29,950 nucleotides of DNA from assembly GCA_044375975.1 (NCBI GenBank), contig JBILLQ010000040.1:1-29950 (forward strand), read 5' to 3'. This document shows positions 21,857 through 29,941 of this stretch, piece by piece. This DNA comes from UBA5018 sp044375975 (lineage in GTDB: Bacteria > Cyanobacteriota > Cyanobacteriia > PCC-6307 > Cyanobiaceae). Both the position numbers and the translations under genes were made by a program. The first letter of the stretch is position 1; each line of letters opens with the position of its first letter. The notes beneath the pieces are model-generated. The model was not told the DNA's origin and searched no databases. It worked only from the letters and a program-made list of their open reading frames with translations.

Positions 21857-23230
21857 GTGGAAATTCCCGGCGTTCCCGCAGCGCTGCTGGCCGCTCTGGT
21901 GGCGGCCGCCGGCGATCGCCGGCTGGCGCTGGTGGGGGGCGCCGTGCGCGATCTGCTGCTGCACCGGCTCCACGACGACCCCTGGCGGGGGCTTCCCGAT
22001 TTGGATCTGGTGGTGGAGGGCCAGGCGGCGGAGCTTGCGGGCCGGCTGGCGGATCAGCTGCCGGCCGGAGCGTTGCGCTGCATACAGGAGCACGGCGCCT
22101 TTGGCACGGTGGCGGTGGAGCTGCACTGGCCGGAGTGGGGTACCTGGTTGCTGGATGTGGCTTCTGCCCGCCGCGAGCGCTATCCCCTGCCGGCCGAAAA
22201 CCCCCTGGTGAGCCCTGGCTCCTTAGACGACGACCTGGCTCGGCGCGATTTCAGTGTCAATGCCATGGCCCTGGTGCTGGATGGGGAGGGCCGCGGCGCC
22301 CAACTGCTCGATCCCCATGGCGGCCAGCTCGATCTGGCCCAGCGCCAGCTGCGGCTGCTGCACGACCACAGCCTCAGCGACGACCCCACCAGATTGCTGC
22401 GGGCCGCCCGCTATAGGGCCCGGCTGGGTTTTGGCCTGGCGGCCCCCAGTCTTCTCCAGGCCAGGGAAACCCTGGCTAGCTGGCCCTGGCCCTGGCGCCA
22501 CGGCGACCCCCCAGGCCAGGCCCCGCCGGCCCTGGCCACCCGGCTGCGCATGGAGCTGGAGCTATTGCTGGAGCGCGAACCCTGGCCGGCCGCTCTGGCC
22601 GCCCTGCAGAGCTGGGGCGCCCTGGCACTGCTGGATCCAAGGCTGCAGGGCGATCCCGATTGGCGTCGCCGGCTCACCTGGGGGCAGCGGCTTGCCAGCC
22701 ACGGGGGCGCAACTGGACTGCCCATCGCCCTGCCGCCCTGCGCCCTGCTGATCGCCGCGGCCAGCCAGCCCCTGGCCCTGGCCGAAAGGCTGCAGTTGCC
22801 CCACCGGCAGCACAAGTTGTTGGCCCAGTGGCTCGAACTCCACCGCCGCCTGGCGGCAGTGGAGCCCAGCGGTTGGTCGCCCTCTCGCTGGTGTGAGCTG
22901 CTGGAGGCGCCGGGTATTTCCGCCGATGCCGTAGCCCTGGCGCTGGTGGCCGCCCCGCCCGCCGCCCCGCCTTTATTGCCACACCCCGCTTTGGTGGCAG
23001 CCCCTGCTTTCCCGGTAGAACCTGCTTTTCCGGCCAGGGCAGGGGGCGGGGCGGCCCAACTGCTGCCGCAGCTGCGACGGCCTCTACTGCGCTGGTTGCT
23101 GGACTGGCGGCAGGTGAGAGCCCCGCTCACGGCGACCGATCTGATCTCGGCGGGGATGCGGCCCGGGCCAGCCCTGGGGGCCAGGTTGCGGCTGGAGCGG
23201 GCCCTGCACCTGGATCGGCGGCGGCTTTGA
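21857..23230 (+). CDS. cca: CCA tRNA nucleotidyltransferase / poly(A) polymerase family
   Basis: A 457-residue class II nucleotidyltransferase starting on GTG at 21857, directly after the helicase stop, so the two are probably cotranscribed. Motif A is LVGGAVRDLLL with DLDLVVEG (catalytic D.D), motif B is RRDFSVNAMAL, and motifs C/D/E include DDPTRLLRAARYRARLGF. The C-terminal part is Pro/Ala-rich (repeats of PALVAAPAFPVEPAFP type), without an HD domain. It adds CCA, or only part of it, to tRNA 3' ends. Some cyanobacteria split the CC- and A-adding activities between two enzymes, and the sequence alone does not tell which this is. Confidence 0.85.
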   Translation: MEIPGVPAALLAALVAAAGDRRLALVGGAVRDLLLHRLHDDPWRGLPDLDLVVEGQAAELAGRLADQLPAGALRCIQEHGAFGTVAVELHWPEWGTWLLDVASARRERYPLPAENPLVSPGSLDDDLARRDFSVNAMALVLDGEGRGAQLLDPHGGQLDLAQRQLRLLHDHSLSDDPTRLLRAARYRARLGFGLAAPSLLQARETLASWPWPWRHGDPPGQAPPALATRLRMELELLLEREPWPAALAALQSWGALALLDPRLQGDPDWRRRLTWGQRLASHGGATGLPIALPPCALLIAAASQPLALAERLQLPHRQHKLLAQWLELHRRLAAVEPSGWSPSRWCELLEAPGISADAVALALVAAPPAAPPLLPHPALVAAPAFPVEPAFPARAGGGAAQLLPQLRRPLLRWLLDWRQVRAPLTATDLISAGMRPGPALGARLRLERALHLDRRRL

Positions 23231-23337
23231 ACGCCTGCCAGCTGAGAGCTCTTGCGGCATCAGGGATCGATTGGCCGTGGCTCGGATTTTCAGAGCTTCC
23301 CCAGGGCGATTGGGCTCAGCCGATCACCGGTAACTGA

Positions 23338-25701
23338 TCACGCGATTACCTGCCCCGCCAACACTCTTCCCACCACGGCGGCCTGGCCAAAGCCTGCTGC
23401 TCTCAGGGCCGCCACCGCCGCCTCCCCCCGCTCGGCTGGTAGGGCCGCCAGCAGGGGACCGCAGGTTTGGGGATCGATCAACAGGCCCAGCAGGGCGGTT
23501 TTGTTAGCTGCGCTGGTGACCAGCATTACTTCTTCCTCCTCCAGCAGGCCCAGGGCCGCTGCATTGGCGGCGGCCAGGCTGCTGGCGTAGCCGGTTTGCA
23601 GCAGTTCGATGGCGCCCGGCAGGCTCGGGATCGCCTCAGCGATCAACTCCACCCGCAGGGCTTCGGGCGCCGGTGCGGGCGCCAGCATCTCCCCCAGATG
23701 CCCCAGCAACCCGAAGCCGGTGATGTCGGTGCAGGCCCTACAGGCGTGGGCGGCCAGAATTTCCACCACCGGAGCCTGGCTTTGCTGCATCAAGGCGAGG
23801 GCGTCATCCAGCCATTCGGGCCTGGCGGCGCCGGCCATCGCTGCGGCAAACAGCACACCGCTGCCCAGGCCCCGGGTGAGGATCAGCACATCGCCCGGGG
23901 CGAGGGGCCCCTTGGGCCAGTGGCGTTCAGGCGCCACCAGGCCGTTGGCGCTCAGGCTCACGGCCAGGCCCGCCTCTGGTTTGATGCCATCGCGGGCCTC
24001 CATGGTGTGACCGCCCAGCAGGCGGGCCTGGAGTGGTTCCAGCACCGACTGCACGCCGGCCAGGGTCTGGTGCAACAGGTCCACCTGCAGCTGCGGCGCC
24101 GCTGCTGGCAGGGTGACCAGCGCCAGCACGTTGTCCACCCGGGCGCCGCAGGCCCAGAGGTCGCTGCAGGCATGCAGGGTGGTGAGCCGGCCATTTAGCC
24201 AGGGGTCGTCCACCAGGGCTGGAAAGCCGTCCACGCTCTGGAGCAGCAGCTCGCCGTTGGCCGTCTGGCCGATCACCGCCGCGTCATCGCGGGGGATGGG
24301 GCTTGGCTGGGCCGCTGGCTGGTCTTGCGCTGACTTGTCTTGGGCCAGCCTTTCGAGGGCCGCGGCCAGGGGGGCGGCGGCCAGTTTGGCGGCGCAGCCT
24401 CGGCAGGCCATGGCGGCCCCCGCGCCGGCCATGGCCGCTGGGGGCTCGAACAGGGCCATGAAGCGACGATCGATCCTGTCTTTCCAATGCCACAGCCAGC
24501 GGCTGGGCCCCAGGGTCAGGGGGCCCCAGCTGGCCAGGGCCCGAGGAGCCCCCGCCACTCCCCCATCCGCCAGCAGCTGCAGGGCCCAGGCCTGGGGCCG
24601 CCATTGCTTCAATTTTTGGTTAGTGCTGTTGCCACTCCCACTTCCGCCGCCGTTGCCGCTGCTGTCGCCGCCGGCCAGTAGCCGCTCCAGGTTTTCGGCC
24701 AGCACTGGCGCCGCTCTTACGGCCCATACCCCCGATGGAGGCCTTGGCTGGGCGGCGATCACGCCGCAGTCGCCGCTTGCAAAAATTCTTGGCTGGCCCT
24801 GCACCTGCAGGCTGGCCTCCGTGAGCAGCCGGCCGCGGCCATCCTGCGGCAGCCCAGCGGCAGCCAGCCAGCCCGGCCCCCAGCTGCCCGTACAGGCCAG
24901 GGTCGGCACTCCCGCCGGCTCCGCTGGCACTGGGGTTTGTTGGCCGCGGTGGATGGCGATGCCGGCGTTGGCCAACCAGCGCTCCGCCAGGCGGTTGGCC
25001 GCCCGGCAGCCCAGCCGCAGCTCCTCCCCCCGCAGCCCCAGTTCAGGCGCCAGGCCCCGCGCCCGCAGGGCGAAGGCCAGCTCGATGGCGGCGGCGCCAC
25101 CGCCTTGAATCCACACCCTGCGCCGGTCGGCAGAATCAATTGCCGCAGAATTATTTGCAGCCGAATCATTTGCAGCCGAATTATTCGCGGCAGAATCAAT
25201 TGAGGTAGATAGCCCCGCGCACCAGGCCAGAAACGGCTCTAACGGCTTCACGGCAACAGGGCCACCGGCAACAGGGCCACTGTCACTGGTGACACCTGCA
25301 GGAGCGCTGCTTGAACTAGTGCCATCAGCAAAAGAAGCGCCGCTAGGAATAGTGACGGCCCCCAGATTGAGGCTGAGCCAGTCGTAGGGCAGCGCTGGAC
25401 GGCCCTCCAGCAGCAGCAACTGCCGCTCTGGATCCAGGCCTTCGATTTCAGCCTGCACGTAGATGACGCCGGCGCGCTGGCACAGCTGCCGCAGGTTGAT
25501 GGTGCAGGCGGAGCGCGGGTAGATGCCAGCCACCAGGCCCGGCACCATGCCCGAATAGAGGGCGCTGCCATGGCGGCTCACCAGGGTGATGCGAGCCCGG
25601 GGACGGCGGTGCGGCTGCATCGCCCAGCGGCGCAACACCAGGGCATGGGTGTGGCCACCGCCGGCCAGCAGCAGCTGGGCGCTGGTTGTGGATGGCCCCA
25701 C
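23338..25701 (-). CDS. selD: pyridine-nucleotide-disulfide oxidoreductase / selenide,water dikinase fusion
   Basis: A 787-residue fusion starting on GTG at 25701, four bases after the galE stop. The N-terminal part (1-about 380) is an FAD/NADH-dehydrogenase-like oxidoreductase: LLLAGGGHTHALVLRRW, LGLRGEELRLG, VWIQGGGAAAIELAF (second Rossmann) and RIFASGDCGVI. The C-terminal part (about 430-787) is selenophosphate synthetase, with catalytic CRGCAAKL (Cys, Lys), DDAAVIG, ACSDLWACGARVDNVLALVT, LLGGHTMEARDGIKPEAGLAVS and DITGFGLLGHLGEML. It makes selenophosphate from selenide and ATP, used in 2-selenouridine tRNA modification or in selenoprotein synthesis. The fusion is a known cyanobacterial architecture. 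A 15-base tandem repeat inserts a SAANN-like linker near residues 166-191. Cotranscribed with galE. Confidence 0.9.
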   Translation of the reverse strand: MGPSTTSAQLLLAGGGHTHALVLRRWAMQPHRRPRARITLVSRHGSALYSGMVPGLVAGIYPRSACTINLRQLCQRAGVIYVQAEIEGLDPERQLLLLEGRPALPYDWLSLNLGAVTIPSGASFADGTSSSSAPAGVTSDSGPVAGGPVAVKPLEPFLAWCAGLSTSIDSAANNSAANDSAANNSAAIDSADRRRVWIQGGGAAAIELAFALRARGLAPELGLRGEELRLGCRAANRLAERWLANAGIAIHRGQQTPVPAEPAGVPTLACTGSWGPGWLAAAGLPQDGRGRLLTEASLQVQGQPRIFASGDCGVIAAQPRPPSGVWAVRAAPVLAENLERLLAGGDSSGNGGGSGSGNSTNQKLKQWRPQAWALQLLADGGVAGAPRALASWGPLTLGPSRWLWHWKDRIDRRFMALFEPPAAMAGAGAAMACRGCAAKLAAAPLAAALERLAQDKSAQDQPAAQPSPIPRDDAAVIGQTANGELLLQSVDGFPALVDDPWLNGRLTTLHACSDLWACGARVDNVLALVTLPAAAPQLQVDLLHQTLAGVQSVLEPLQARLLGGHTMEARDGIKPEAGLAVSLSANGLVAPERHWPKGPLAPGDVLILTRGLGSGVLFAAAMAGAARPEWLDDALALMQQSQAPVVEILAAHACRACTDITGFGLLGHLGEMLAPAPAPEALRVELIAEAIPSLPGAIELLQTGYASSLAAANAAALGLLEEEEVMLVTSAANKTALLGLLIDPQTCGPLLAALPAERGEAAVAALRAAGFGQAAVVGRVLAGQVIA
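25131..25205 (-). repeat. 15-bp tandem repeat inside selD
   Basis: Five imperfect 15-base units, CAGAATCAATTGCCG and variants, encode SAANN/SAAND/SAAID repeats in the oxidoreductase half, between the first domain and the second Rossmann fold. The insert stays in frame and should form a flexible surface loop. The adjacent PVAGGPVAV segment is a second short direct repeat. Confidence 0.75.
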
Positions 25702-25705
25702 TGGA

Positions 25706-26803
25706 TCAGCTCAAAGGGCTGGAGTAGCCGTTGGGGTTGGCGCTCTGCCAGGCCCAGCCGTCGCGGCAGATGTCGGCCAGGCCGCGGCGGGTGCGCCAGC
25801 CCAACCGCTCGGCGGCCAGGGAGGCATCGGCCACCGTGATCGCGGCATCGCCCGCACGGCGCTCCACCACCTGGTAGGGCACGGCCCGGCCGCTGGCGGC
25901 TTCAAAGCTGGTCACCACCTCCAGCACCGAATTGCCTGCGCCGCTGCCCAGGTTTACGCAAAGCAGCTGGGGCTCTTCCGCCAGCAGCACATCGAGGGCG
26001 GCCCGGTGACCCTCCGCCAGGTCCATCACGTGGATGTAGTCGCGCACGCCGGTGCCATCGGGAGTGGGCCAATCGCCGCCGAACACCTGTAATTTCGGCC
26101 GCCGGCCCACCGCCACCTGGCTCACGAAGGGGAACAGGTTGTTGGGGATGCCGTTGGGGTCTTCTCCGATCCGACCGCTGGGGTGGGCTCCCACCGGGTT
26201 GAAGTAGCGCAGGCAGCCGATGCGCCAGCCGGGTTCACTGGCGGCCAGGCTGGCCAGTAGCTGCTCCACCGCCGCCTTGGTGTGGCCGTAGGGGTTGATC
26301 GGCTGGATTGGAGCGGTTTCCGGGATCGGCACCGTTTCAGGCATGCCGTAGAGGGTGGCGCTGCTGCTGAACACGATCGTGCGGCAGTCGTGTTGACGCA
26401 TCGCCGCCAATAGGGCACAGCTGCCGGCCACATTCACGTCCCAATAAAGGAGTGGCTTGGCCACCGATTCCCCCACCGCCTTGAGCCCGGCGAAGTGGAT
26501 CACCGCATCGATGCTGGCCGCCTCGGCGGAGTGGTCCCTGGCCGAGTTACCGCTGGCTGCTGCGGCAGTGGTGATGGCGGTAAAGGCCCGCTCCAGGTCT
26601 GGGGCGCGGCGGATGTCCCCCTCCACCAGCAGCAGCCGTTCGCCGGCTGCGGGTCCCGCCAGTTCCCGCACCCGCCGCAGGCTTTCCGGGGAGCTGTTGG
26701 CGAAGGAGTCGAGCACCACCAAACGGTGGCCCGCTTCCAGTAACACCAGGCAGGTGTGGCTACCGATGAAGCCCGCCCCTCCGGTGATCAGCAGGTTTGC
26801 CAA
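25706..26803 (-). CDS. galE: UDP-glucose 4-epimerase
   Basis: About 365 residues, cytosolic, interconverting UDP-glucose and UDP-galactose with bound NAD. The Rossmann start LLITGGAGFIGSHTCLVLLE fits a TTG start at 26803 (LANLLITGG). An earlier TTG at 26827 would add eight residues, and neither start has a strong ribosome site. SDR-family catalytic elements are present: FSSSATLYG (Ser), YGHTKAAVEQLL (Tyr...Lys), and substrate motifs FNPVGAHPSGRIGE and GVRDYIHVMDLAEGH. Divergent from hisS across about 80-100 bases. Its stop lies four bases before the selD start, so the two form an operon. Confidence 0.9.
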   Translation of the reverse strand: MANLLITGGAGFIGSHTCLVLLEAGHRLVVLDSFANSSPESLRRVRELAGPAAGERLLLVEGDIRRAPDLERAFTAITTAAAASGNSARDHSAEAASIDAVIHFAGLKAVGESVAKPLLYWDVNVAGSCALLAAMRQHDCRTIVFSSSATLYGMPETVPIPETAPIQPINPYGHTKAAVEQLLASLAASEPGWRIGCLRYFNPVGAHPSGRIGEDPNGIPNNLFPFVSQVAVGRRPKLQVFGGDWPTPDGTGVRDYIHVMDLAEGHRAALDVLLAEEPQLLCVNLGSGAGNSVLEVVTSFEAASGRAVPYQVVERRAGDAAITVADASLAAERLGWRTRRGLADICRDGWAWQSANPNGYSSPLS

Positions 26804-26906
26804 GCAGGCTTGCTTCAGTTGCCGCAAGGCTACCGGGCTTATTCACTGGGGTCTCAGCTTTGGTGGGGTCGATCCCGCACACTGGTAGCTGAGCGAAAGC
26901 CAGGGC

Positions 26907-28244
26907 GTGGACAAGCTGCAGAGTCTGCGGGGCATGGTGGATTTGCTGCCCGAGCACACCCCCCTGTGGCAGTGGCTGGAGGCCAGGGCCCGGCTGCATT
27001 TCCGCCGGGCGGGGGTGAGCGAGATCCGCACGCCGTTGCTGGAGGTAACCGAGCTGTTCGCCAGGGGCATCGGCGAGGCCACCGATGTGGTGGGCAAGGA
27101 GATGTACAGCTTTTTGGATCGGGGGGAGCGCAGCTGCACGCTGCGACCGGAGGGCACCGCTTCTGTGGTGCGGGCCGCCCTGCAGCACGGCCTGCTCAGC
27201 CAGGGGCCCCAGCGGCTTTGGTATGGCGGCCCGATGTTCCGCTACGAACGCCCCCAGGCTGGCCGGCAGCGCCAGTTTCATCAGATCGGCCTGGAGATGC
27301 TCGGTTTTGCCGATGCCCGCTCCGATGTGGAGGCGATAGCCATCGCCTGGGATCTATTGGCAGACCTGGGCGTGCAGGGTCTGGCGTTGGAGCTCAATAG
27401 CCTGGGCACCAGCGCAGACCGGGCCAATTACCGCCAGCAGCTGGTGGACTTTTTGCAGGTTCACCGGGAGCTGCTCGATGCCGATGGTCAGGATCGGCTG
27501 GAACGCAATCCGCTGCGGATTCTCGATTCCAAACACCCCGCCACCCAGGCCCTGTTGGTGGAGGCCCCCAGTTTGCTCAACTGCCTGGCCCCCGAGAGCC
27601 GGGAGCGTTTTGAGCAGGTGCAGGCGGGGCTGAGCGCCCTCAAAATTCCGTTCCAGCTCAATCCCCGGCTGGTGCGAGGCCTCGATTACTACAGCCACAC
27701 AGCATTTGAAATAACTTCCGATCAGCTGGGCGCCCAGGCCACCGTGTGTGGTGGCGGCCGCTACGACGGCCTGGTGCAGCAGCTGGGCGGCCCCGCCACC
27801 CCAGCGATCGGCTGGGCGCTGGGGATGGAGCGACTGGTGTTGCTGCTGGCCCAGGGGGATGCCGCCGCCAACGATCTGGCCGCGGCGGTGCCGGATTTAT
27901 ACGTGGTGAATCGGGGCGCAGCGGCGGAGTTGGCGGCGCTGCGGCTGGCCCGGCAGCTGCGCGCCGCTGGGCTGGTGGTGGAACTAGACGCCAGTGGTGC
28001 CGCCTTCAAAAAGCAATTCCAACGGGCCGACCGCAGCGGCGCCCGCTGGGCCGCCGTGCTGGGAGACAGCGAACTGGAGCGGGGCCTGGTGCGGCTTAAG
28101 CCCCTGCGCCAGCAGCGGCCTGGTTATGCGGCTGACGGCGAGGGTGCAGATGGCGGTGGTTTAGGGGGCGAGGGTTTAGGGGGTGAAGCCGAATTGCCCC
28201 TGGATGATCTGGCGGCTTTGTTGGCGCGAGTTGGCTCGGCTTAG
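26907..28244 (+). CDS. hisS: histidyl-tRNA synthetase
   Basis: A 445-residue class II aminoacyl-tRNA synthetase (homodimer) from GTG 26907. It starts MDKLQSLRGMVDLLPEHTPL (the GMVDLLP motif fits the family). Motif 1/2 regions include RTPLLEVTELFARGIGE and CTLRPEGTASVVRA, with motif 2 RYERPQAGRQRQFHQIG. The HisA motif LVRGLDYYSHTAFEI and the HisB/motif 3 region GGGRYDGLVQQLGG with GWALGMERL are intact. The C-terminal anticodon-binding domain is interrupted near the end by a Gly/Glu-rich stretch (about 415-430, from short GGTTTAGGGGG repeats), a feature often variable in such genomes. Confidence 0.93.
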   Translation: MDKLQSLRGMVDLLPEHTPLWQWLEARARLHFRRAGVSEIRTPLLEVTELFARGIGEATDVVGKEMYSFLDRGERSCTLRPEGTASVVRAALQHGLLSQGPQRLWYGGPMFRYERPQAGRQRQFHQIGLEMLGFADARSDVEAIAIAWDLLADLGVQGLALELNSLGTSADRANYRQQLVDFLQVHRELLDADGQDRLERNPLRILDSKHPATQALLVEAPSLLNCLAPESRERFEQVQAGLSALKIPFQLNPRLVRGLDYYSHTAFEITSDQLGAQATVCGGGRYDGLVQQLGGPATPAIGWALGMERLVLLLAQGDAAANDLAAAVPDLYVVNRGAAAELAALRLARQLRAAGLVVELDASGAAFKKQFQRADRSGARWAAVLGDSELERGLVRLKPLRQQRPGYAADGEGADGGGLGGEGLGGEAELPLDDLAALLARVGSA

Positions 28245-28256
28245 GCCTAGGCCTAC

Positions 28257-28577
28257 TTACTGCGTCGCGCCAAGAAGAGAAGCGGCGAAGGCCGTGTTGG
28301 TGAAGGTTTCATCCCTTCTCAAGCTGTGGGCCATGGGGGTGAGCTGGAAGACGGTGGAGCCAAAGCTCCAGGGCAGGGGCAGGGCACCCGGAGCGTGGGT
28401 TCTGCCCTGCCAATCGAGCAGACCGCGCCTCACCAGGTCTTGAAATACGGCCTTCGTTTCGCGACGGCTCATCCCCAGGGAGTCCTCCACCTCGCGGGGC
28501 GTCGCGCCGCCGTTCTCCACCAACACAAGCACTTCGAGGTCGTCAAAGCTCAGGGTGTGGGAAAAGAGGCGTTCCAT
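28257..28577 (-). CDS. small winged-helix DNA-binding protein (MarR-like)
   Basis: A 106-residue protein from ATG 28577 (an earlier in-frame ATG at 28652 would add 25 unremarkable residues). The sequence LEVLVLVENGGATPREVEDS, followed by LGMSRRETKAVFQDLVRRGLL, is a clean winged helix: helix 1, a turn with T..E, recognition helix SRRETKAVFQDLVRRG, then the wing. A C-terminal tail carries no further motif. It is transcribed divergently from the integron integrase (start 28714), and the shared gap of about 140 bases would hold both promoters. A regulatory link to intI is therefore possible but unproven; it could equally be a core regulator adjacent by chance. Confidence 0.6.
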   Translation of the reverse strand: MERLFSHTLSFDDLEVLVLVENGGATPREVEDSLGMSRRETKAVFQDLVRRGLLDWQGRTHAPGALPLPWSFGSTVFQLTPMAHSLRRDETFTNTAFAASLLGATQ

Positions 28578-28700
28578 GGGTTGTCCGAGCCCAGGCCGGG
28601 CTGCGGCAGAGGATGTTTTCATCATGGCGATCGGGGCCGACAGCCGCAACACTTGCCTGACATGGCCATGGGAATGGCGGGGGAATCCTGTAGTGGTGTT

Positions 28701-28706
28701 AAGGAG
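28701..28706 (+). promoter_or_regulatory. ribosome-binding site fixing the intI start
   Basis: AAGGAG lies seven bases before ATG 28714. An upstream ORF extension (28555) is in frame but lacks a site and does not resemble integrase, so this site decides the start. Confidence 0.6.
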
Positions 28707-28713
28707 ACTGTTG

Positions 28714-29685
28714 ATGCCAAGTGCCCCACGCCCTGCCGGGCTGATCCAGCGCTATTGCCAGGAACTTCAGGCTCGCCACTACGCGCGCCGCACGGTGACC
28801 ACCTACGAGCAGTGGCTAAGGCGGTTCCTGCGGTTCCACCAGCTGCGCCATCCGCGTGAGATGGGCAGCGCGGAGGTGAATGCCTTTCTCACCCATCTGG
28901 CAGTGGAGCTCCAAGTGAGCGCGTCGACCCAAAACCAGGCGCTTTCGGCGCTGCTGTTTCTGTATAGGGAGTTGCTGGAGCGCGATTTGGATCTGGAAGG
29001 TGTGATCCGGGCGCGGACGCGCCAAAGGCTACCGGTGGTGATGAGCGTTGAGGAGGTACGAGCAGTGCTGGATCGGCTCGATGGGGTAGAGGCCTTGGTG
29101 GCTGGGGTGCTGTACGGGGGAGGGCTTCGTTTGATGGAAGCTTTGCGGCTACGGGTGCATGATCTTGATTTTCAGCGCTTACAGATCACGGTGCGCCATG
29201 GCAAGGGTGGTAAGGATCGGCGCACGATGTTGCCTTCGCGAGTGGCAGAGAAGCTCAAGTTTCATCTGGAGGAGGTGCGAAGCCTGCATCGCCAGGACCT
29301 TGTCGAGGGCTATGGAAGGGTGCGCCTTCCCCACGCCTTGGGGCGGAAGTATCCCCATGCACCGGTGGAGTGGGGCTGGCAATGGGTGTTTCCGCAACAA
29401 CATCGCTGGCACAACCCCAACACCGGTGAGCAGGGACGCCATCACTTGGATCCCAGCGTGATTCAAAAAGCCGTGCGGCGGGCGGTGCTCGCCTCTGGAA
29501 TCATCACGCCAGCAACGTGCCACACCTTCCGCCATTCATTTGCTACCCACCTGCTGGAGCGCGGCCAAGATATTCGCACGATTCAGGAATTACTCGGGCA
29601 CAGCGATATAAAAACTACAATGATTTACACCCATGTGCTCAACCGAGGCCCGCTGGGCGTTTGCAGCCCTGCCGATCTTTTGTAA
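28714..29685 (+). CDS. intI: integron integrase (IntI family tyrosine recombinase)
   Basis: A 323-residue tyrosine recombinase. The N-terminal core-binding domain (1-about 100, ARRTVTTYEQWLRRFLRFHQ) is followed by the catalytic domain with R139 in GGGLRLMEALRL, the Lys of GKGGKDRRTM, H270/R273 in CHTFRHSFATHLLE, H296 in LGHSDI and nucleophile Y305 in MIYTHVLNRG. The IntI-specific insertion is present at about residues 212-245: ALGRKYPHAPVEWGWQWVFP, then GRHHLDPSVIQKAVRRAV. This separates integron integrases from XerC/D. The enzyme recombines attC sites of gene cassettes into attI. No stops interrupt the gene. Downstream sequence could hold the cassette array; upstream is a chromosomal regulator and hisS, not cassettes. 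Confidence 0.88.
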   Translation: MPSAPRPAGLIQRYCQELQARHYARRTVTTYEQWLRRFLRFHQLRHPREMGSAEVNAFLTHLAVELQVSASTQNQALSALLFLYRELLERDLDLEGVIRARTRQRLPVVMSVEEVRAVLDRLDGVEALVAGVLYGGGLRLMEALRLRVHDLDFQRLQITVRHGKGGKDRRTMLPSRVAEKLKFHLEEVRSLHRQDLVEGYGRVRLPHALGRKYPHAPVEWGWQWVFPQQHRWHNPNTGEQGRHHLDPSVIQKAVRRAVLASGIITPATCHTFRHSFATHLLERGQDIRTIQELLGHSDIKTTMIYTHVLNRGPLGVCSPADLL

Positions 29686-29832
29686 CACGGCGAACCCTTA
29701 TAGGCGGACCCGCCTATCAAACCCGGAATGGTTCCGACTTGAGTGAACTGCTTGTCATCGCAAGCGATCTCACAGGTGCCTGCGACTTGCCTCCCGCTTT
29801 TAGGCGGCCAAAACTGTGGAGAAGGGGGTATT
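29686..29832 (+). other. candidate attI / non-coding gap downstream of intI
   Basis: No gene. An 18-base hairpin ATAGGCG-GACC-CGCCTAT lies at 29700-29717. The word GGCGGACCCGC (29703-29713) recurs as its inverse complement at 29835-29845. A recombination site cannot be delimited from one example. Confidence 0.35.
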
Positions 29833-29940
29833 ATGCGGGTCCGCCGAAAACCTGTTGGACCAAGCCGCTACGCGGCAGATTCAAGAATTAAGCGTAGCCT
29901 ATCACCTCGTGCGACAGGGCGCAAGGCCAAGGATGCTTAA
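29833..29940 (+). CDS. 35-aa basic ORF, possible first integron cassette
   Basis: ATG 29833 follows AGAAGGGGG (a plausible Shine-Dalgarno). The product is a 35-residue, strongly basic peptide (MRVRRKPVGPSRYAADSRIK and so on) with no recognisable domain. Its TAA stop is embedded in GCTTAAC (29935-29941), which fits the attC core consensus RYYYAAC; cassette genes often stop inside attC. The window ends nine bases later, so the rest of any attC cannot be seen. It could also be noise. Confidence 0.3.
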   Translation: MRVRRKPVGPSRYAADSRIKRSLSPRATGRKAKDA

Positions 29941-29941
29941 C
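29935..29941 (+). other. possible 5' core of an attC site
   Basis: GCTTAAC matches RYYYAAC (inverse core site). A full attC needs a matching GTTRRRY some 50-140 bases further on, which lies beyond the window edge. Confidence 0.25.

Noticed and set aside
29854..29860. GTTGGAC as the attI/attC crossover core
   Set aside because: It matches GTTRRRY, but it lies within the small ORF and has no RYYYAAC partner upstream; a seven-base match is expected by chance.
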